A stretch of 7,329 nucleotides of DNA from DASTHS01 sp035718085. GTDB taxonomy: Bacteria; Actinomycetota; Acidimicrobiia; Acidimicrobiales; Palsa-688. Both the position numbers and the translations under genes were made by a program. The DNA lies in contig DASTHS010000288.1 in the NCBI GenBank assembly GCA_035718085.1, positions 1 through 7,329 of the forward strand, in the 5' to 3' direction. Of the stretch, positions 6,172-7,329 are shown one piece after another. The first letter of the stretch is position 1. Each line of letters starts with the position of its first letter. The notes beneath the pieces were generated by a model. That model saw only the letters and a list, made by a program, of their open reading frames with translations. It did no database searches and was not told the origin of the DNA.

Positions 6172-6381
6172 GTGACTCGAGTCGTGCACGTGCCCTACAC
6201 CGTGGCACAGGACGAAGACGGGGTGTGGTGCGCCTCGGCCCAACTGGCCACGGGCGTCGGTGCAGTCGGCGACGGCGCGACCGAAGAGGAGGCCATCGCC
6301 GACCTCGAGGCAGCCCTCCGCCTCCTCATCGCCGAGGTCGGGCTGCCGCGGGAACTGGCTCTGACCGTCGACGTCGCCTGA
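6172..6381 (+). CDS. hicB: HicB-family antitoxin, short form
   Basis: A 69-residue protein with the HicB partial RNase-H-like fold. It has a first strand VPYTVAQDEDGVWCASAQLA (7-26), a turn, then the family-typical GDGATEEEAIADLEAALRLLI (33-53). HicB binds and blocks the HicA mRNA interferase. The protein ends soon after this domain and has no C-terminal ribbon-helix-helix or helix-turn-helix DNA-binding domain, so autoregulation in the usual manner is doubtful. The start is GTG 6172, which gives the expected short N-terminus; GAGG lies only 2 bases upstream, an unusually tight spacing, and GTG 6184 is an alternative. It is followed after 5 bases by hicA. A longer open frame running from tetR into this gene is accidental. 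Confidence 0.85.
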   Translation: MTRVVHVPYTVAQDEDGVWCASAQLATGVGAVGDGATEEEAIADLEAALRLLIAEVGLPRELALTVDVA

Positions 6382-6386
6382 GCCAC

Positions 6387-6614
6387 ATGCCCGGCGCAGT
6401 ACCGGTGACCTCCGGGGCCGCCGTCGTCCGAGCACTCGAGAAGGTCGGCTTCTCCGTCGTGCGCGCCGCCGGGAGCCATCGCATCCTGCGACACCCCGAC
6501 GGCCGGAGCGTGACGGTGCCGGTGCACGCCAGCCGGGACCTCCCGAAGGGAACGCTCCGCAACATCCTCACCATCACCGGCATCACCGCCGAGGAGCTCC
6601 GCCAGCTGCTCTGA
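6387..6614 (+). CDS. hicA: HicA-family mRNA interferase toxin
   Basis: A 75-residue HicA toxin of typical length with a double-stranded-RNA-binding-like fold. Visible are the first helix SGAAVVRALEKVGFSVVRAA (9-28), the catalytic histidine His31 in GSHRILRHPDG, VTVPVHASRDLPKGTLRNIL (42-61) and a C-terminal helix ITAEELRQLL. HicA cleaves mRNA independently of ribosomes; all key residues are present, so the toxin looks active. ATG 6387 starts 5 bases after the hicB stop and has no Shine-Dalgarno of its own, so translation is probably coupled to hicB. GTG 6405 is a possible later start. The order hicB-hicA is the reverse of the classical hicAB of Escherichia coli but is known elsewhere. Confidence 0.92.
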   Translation: MPGAVPVTSGAAVVRALEKVGFSVVRAAGSHRILRHPDGRSVTVPVHASRDLPKGTLRNILTITGITAEELRQLL

Positions 6615-6658
6615 GCTGTCGCCCGTAGCAGCGAGTGGTTGGCCTCTCGCTCGGCCCG

Positions 6659-6679
6659 GAGCGATGCCCCGCATCGCTC
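6659..6679 (+). terminator. Perfect 9-bp hairpin downstream of hicA
   Basis: GAGCGATGC-CCC-GCATCGCTC forms a 9-bp stem with a 3-base loop, 44 bases after the hicA stop. No T tract follows, as is common for actinobacterial terminators. It could end the hicBA transcript. It also overlaps the putative start of the ORF at 6664, which weakens that ORF's start. Confidence 0.5.
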
Positions 6680-6933
6680 TGCACCTGCGCCTTTGCTTCG
6701 TACGGCTCGTGCGCTCGGGCGGCACCCGCCAGCGCTTCCAGCCCCGCCGCTTCCGGCTGGGTGACGACGGCGACTGGCTCGACGTCACCGACGAGGCCGA
6801 CCCCGAGCCGATCGACCCCGAGGTCCTCGACGCCATAGACGAGGCCTTACTCCTCCGCTGCACGACGGTGTTGTTCGCCGGCCGGCCGTGCGCGCACCAG
6901 GCGATCAGGTCGCCCTCGTTCAGCTGGCTCTGA
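6664..6933 (+). pseudogene. Acidic ORF fragment of unknown function, 3' end replaced by integrase antisense
   Basis: The frame opens at ATG 6664 (or GTG 6709) and is basic at first (GGTRQRFQPRRFRLG). It then becomes strongly acidic, WLDVTDEADPEPIDPEVLDA, with clear G/C third-position bias to about 6845. From about 6846 to the TGA at 6933 it runs antisense to the tyrosine-recombinase remnant and includes a rare TTA codon, so the tail is probably not native. I recognise no family. It is best read as the end of a small gene cut by the junction with the integrase debris; it may also never have been a gene. Confidence 0.35.
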
Positions 6934-7064
6934 TGAGCCCGTCCGGTGACCTCGAAGAGTTTCCGCAGGTCACGCCGGTAGCAGTCGGCCGTGGAACGGT
7001 TCGGGTACCGCCGACAGAACTCGGCGATCAGCTTGTCGACACCGCCGACCAGAAGCAGGAGTGA
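6846..7064 (-). pseudogene. Tyrosine recombinase (phage-type integrase) remnant, N-terminal core-binding domain only
   Basis: Read on the minus strand, this 73-codon open frame gives KLIAEFCRRYPNRSTADCYR, RDLRKLFEVTGRAHQSQLNE, GDLIAWCAHGRP and NNTVVQRRSK. This is the pattern of the SAM-like N-terminal domain of tyrosine recombinases: a Thr/Tyr-Arg-Arg-Asp-Leu helix, then a Leu-x-x-x-Asp-Leu segment, then an Asn-x-Thr-Val-xx-Arg-Arg segment before the second helix pair. The frame has no ordinary start codon after the TGA at 7065-7067. An out-of-frame ATG at 7068 (MITPASG) could be the original start, lost through a one-base shift. No catalytic Arg-His-Arg-Tyr domain follows, since downstream sequence is the acidic ORF and hicA on the other strand. 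It is a truncated, inactive relic of an integrative element. The family call rests on pattern recognition only. Confidence 0.6.
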
Positions 7065-7071
7065 TCATTCC

Positions 7072-7102
7072 GGAGGTTGCCAGTGGTCGACCTACCTGTC
7101 AA
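7072..7102 (-). promoter_or_regulatory. Possible promoter of the former integrase gene
   Basis: On the minus strand a perfect -35 hexamer TTGACA (7097-7102) is followed 17 bases later by CAACCT, a poor -10, just ahead of the ATG at 7068. The -35 match and distance are suggestive and the -10 is weak. Between the integrase remnant and the repeats (7065-7154) I see no gene. Confidence 0.3.
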
Positions 7103-7154
7103 TGACGACCTCGTCAGGGAAAGGGGCGGCTCACGCTCCCTCGATGACGGTGAC

Positions 7155-7329
7155 TGTCAGCGGCCGTGAGATCCTCCCCGTAGACGGTCACGGGGTTCCC
7201 CGGTAGCGGCCATGGGTGTTCCCCGTTGGCGGCCACGAGATCTCCCCACGTCCGTTGTTGATGCCTGCCGGGTCCGCCGGTGGGTGGCCCCTCCCCGGAC
7301 ACCCTGGGTGTGTCTGACGCACCGAGCCC
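7155..7329. mobile_element. Probable end of an IS21-like insertion sequence, continuing past the right edge
   Basis: The block begins TGTCA (7155-7159) and continues directly into four tandem repeats (7160-7251). IS21-family elements are known to begin with TG, often TGTCA, and to carry several internal repeats near each end that serve as transposase sites. No istA or istB coding is visible in the remaining 78 bases, which contain only a small dyad ACACCC-T-GGGTGT (7299-7311). Only one end is in the window, so the element, its target duplication and its orientation cannot be confirmed. The short minus-strand open frame at 7114-7302 crosses the repeats and does not look like a gene. Confidence 0.45.
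7160..7251. repeat. Four imperfect tandem repeats of 22-23 bp
   Basis: The units are 7160-7182, 7183-7205, 7206-7228 and 7229-7251. Units 1, 3 and 4 begin GCGGCC and unit 2 begins GACGGT. All have a purine-rich GAGAT/GGGGT centre, and all reach CCCC at position 16 or 17 of the unit. Units 1 and 4 share GAGATC. The even spacing of about two helix turns suggests an array of binding sites for one protein, such as a transposase. Spacing, not identity, is the strongest signal, since the units differ at many positions. Confidence 0.7.

Noticed and set aside
5335..6381. A 348-codon open frame joining the tetR helix-turn-helix to HicB
   Set aside because: It is an accident of the tetR frameshift: after about 5628 the translation is Ser/Pro-rich out-of-frame sequence until the real hicB start at 6172. 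A gene caller may report a false TetR-HicB fusion.
7160..7251. CRISPR array
   Set aside because: The repeats are contiguous and imperfect, with no spacers and no cas genes nearby.
7114..7302. A 62-codon minus-strand open frame across the right-end repeats
   Set aside because: Its sequence follows the repeat units and has no recognisable domain or ribosome binding site.

Overview
The window is very GC-rich, with strong G/C preference at third codon positions and frequent GTG starts. Together with the gene set this suggests an actinobacterium. The order lepB - DUF2469 - yraN - comM is the actinobacterial version of a conserved cluster (known order rplS-lepB-rnhB-DUF2469-yraN-comM-dprA). A class such as Acidimicrobiia would fit, but that is inference; no rRNA or tRNA is present to settle it.

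Left part (1-5085), largely conserved chromosome. On the minus strand, in transcription order, lie lepB (signal peptidase I), a DUF2469 gene, yraN (UPF0102, nuclease-like), a PLP-dependent cystathionine gamma-synthase/lyase-like gene, an enoyl-CoA hydratase/isomerase and the 5' part of comM (Mg-chelatase-like AAA+ ATPase), which runs off the left edge. One DinB-like gene sits on the plus strand between the PLP gene and the crotonase. The cluster departs from the usual order: rnhB is absent between lepB and DUF2469, and three unrelated genes separate yraN from comM. yraN begins directly after the TAG of the DUF2469 gene, in the same frame, apparently at a CTG codon with a good Shine-Dalgarno sequence.

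Middle (5086-6614). A divergent intergenic region with two short dyads precedes a tetR gene broken twice: a TGA in the recognition-domain linker and a one-base deletion in a C tract. After about 310 bases, which may contain a decayed small ORF, comes an apparently intact hicB-hicA toxin-antitoxin pair with the antitoxin gene first.

Right part (6615-7329), mobile-element debris. It holds a hairpin after hicA, an acidic ORF fragment, a minus-strand remnant of a tyrosine recombinase (N-terminal core-binding domain only), and at the right edge a set of four 22-23 bp tandem repeats following a TGTCA. These repeats resemble the multiple-repeat end of an IS21-type insertion sequence.

Overall the window is the edge of a conserved housekeeping cluster next to a decaying accessory island. 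I see no convincing wholly new system. The most interesting points are the DUF2469/yraN stop-CTG junction, the repeats at the right edge, and the possible third ORF ahead of hicBA.
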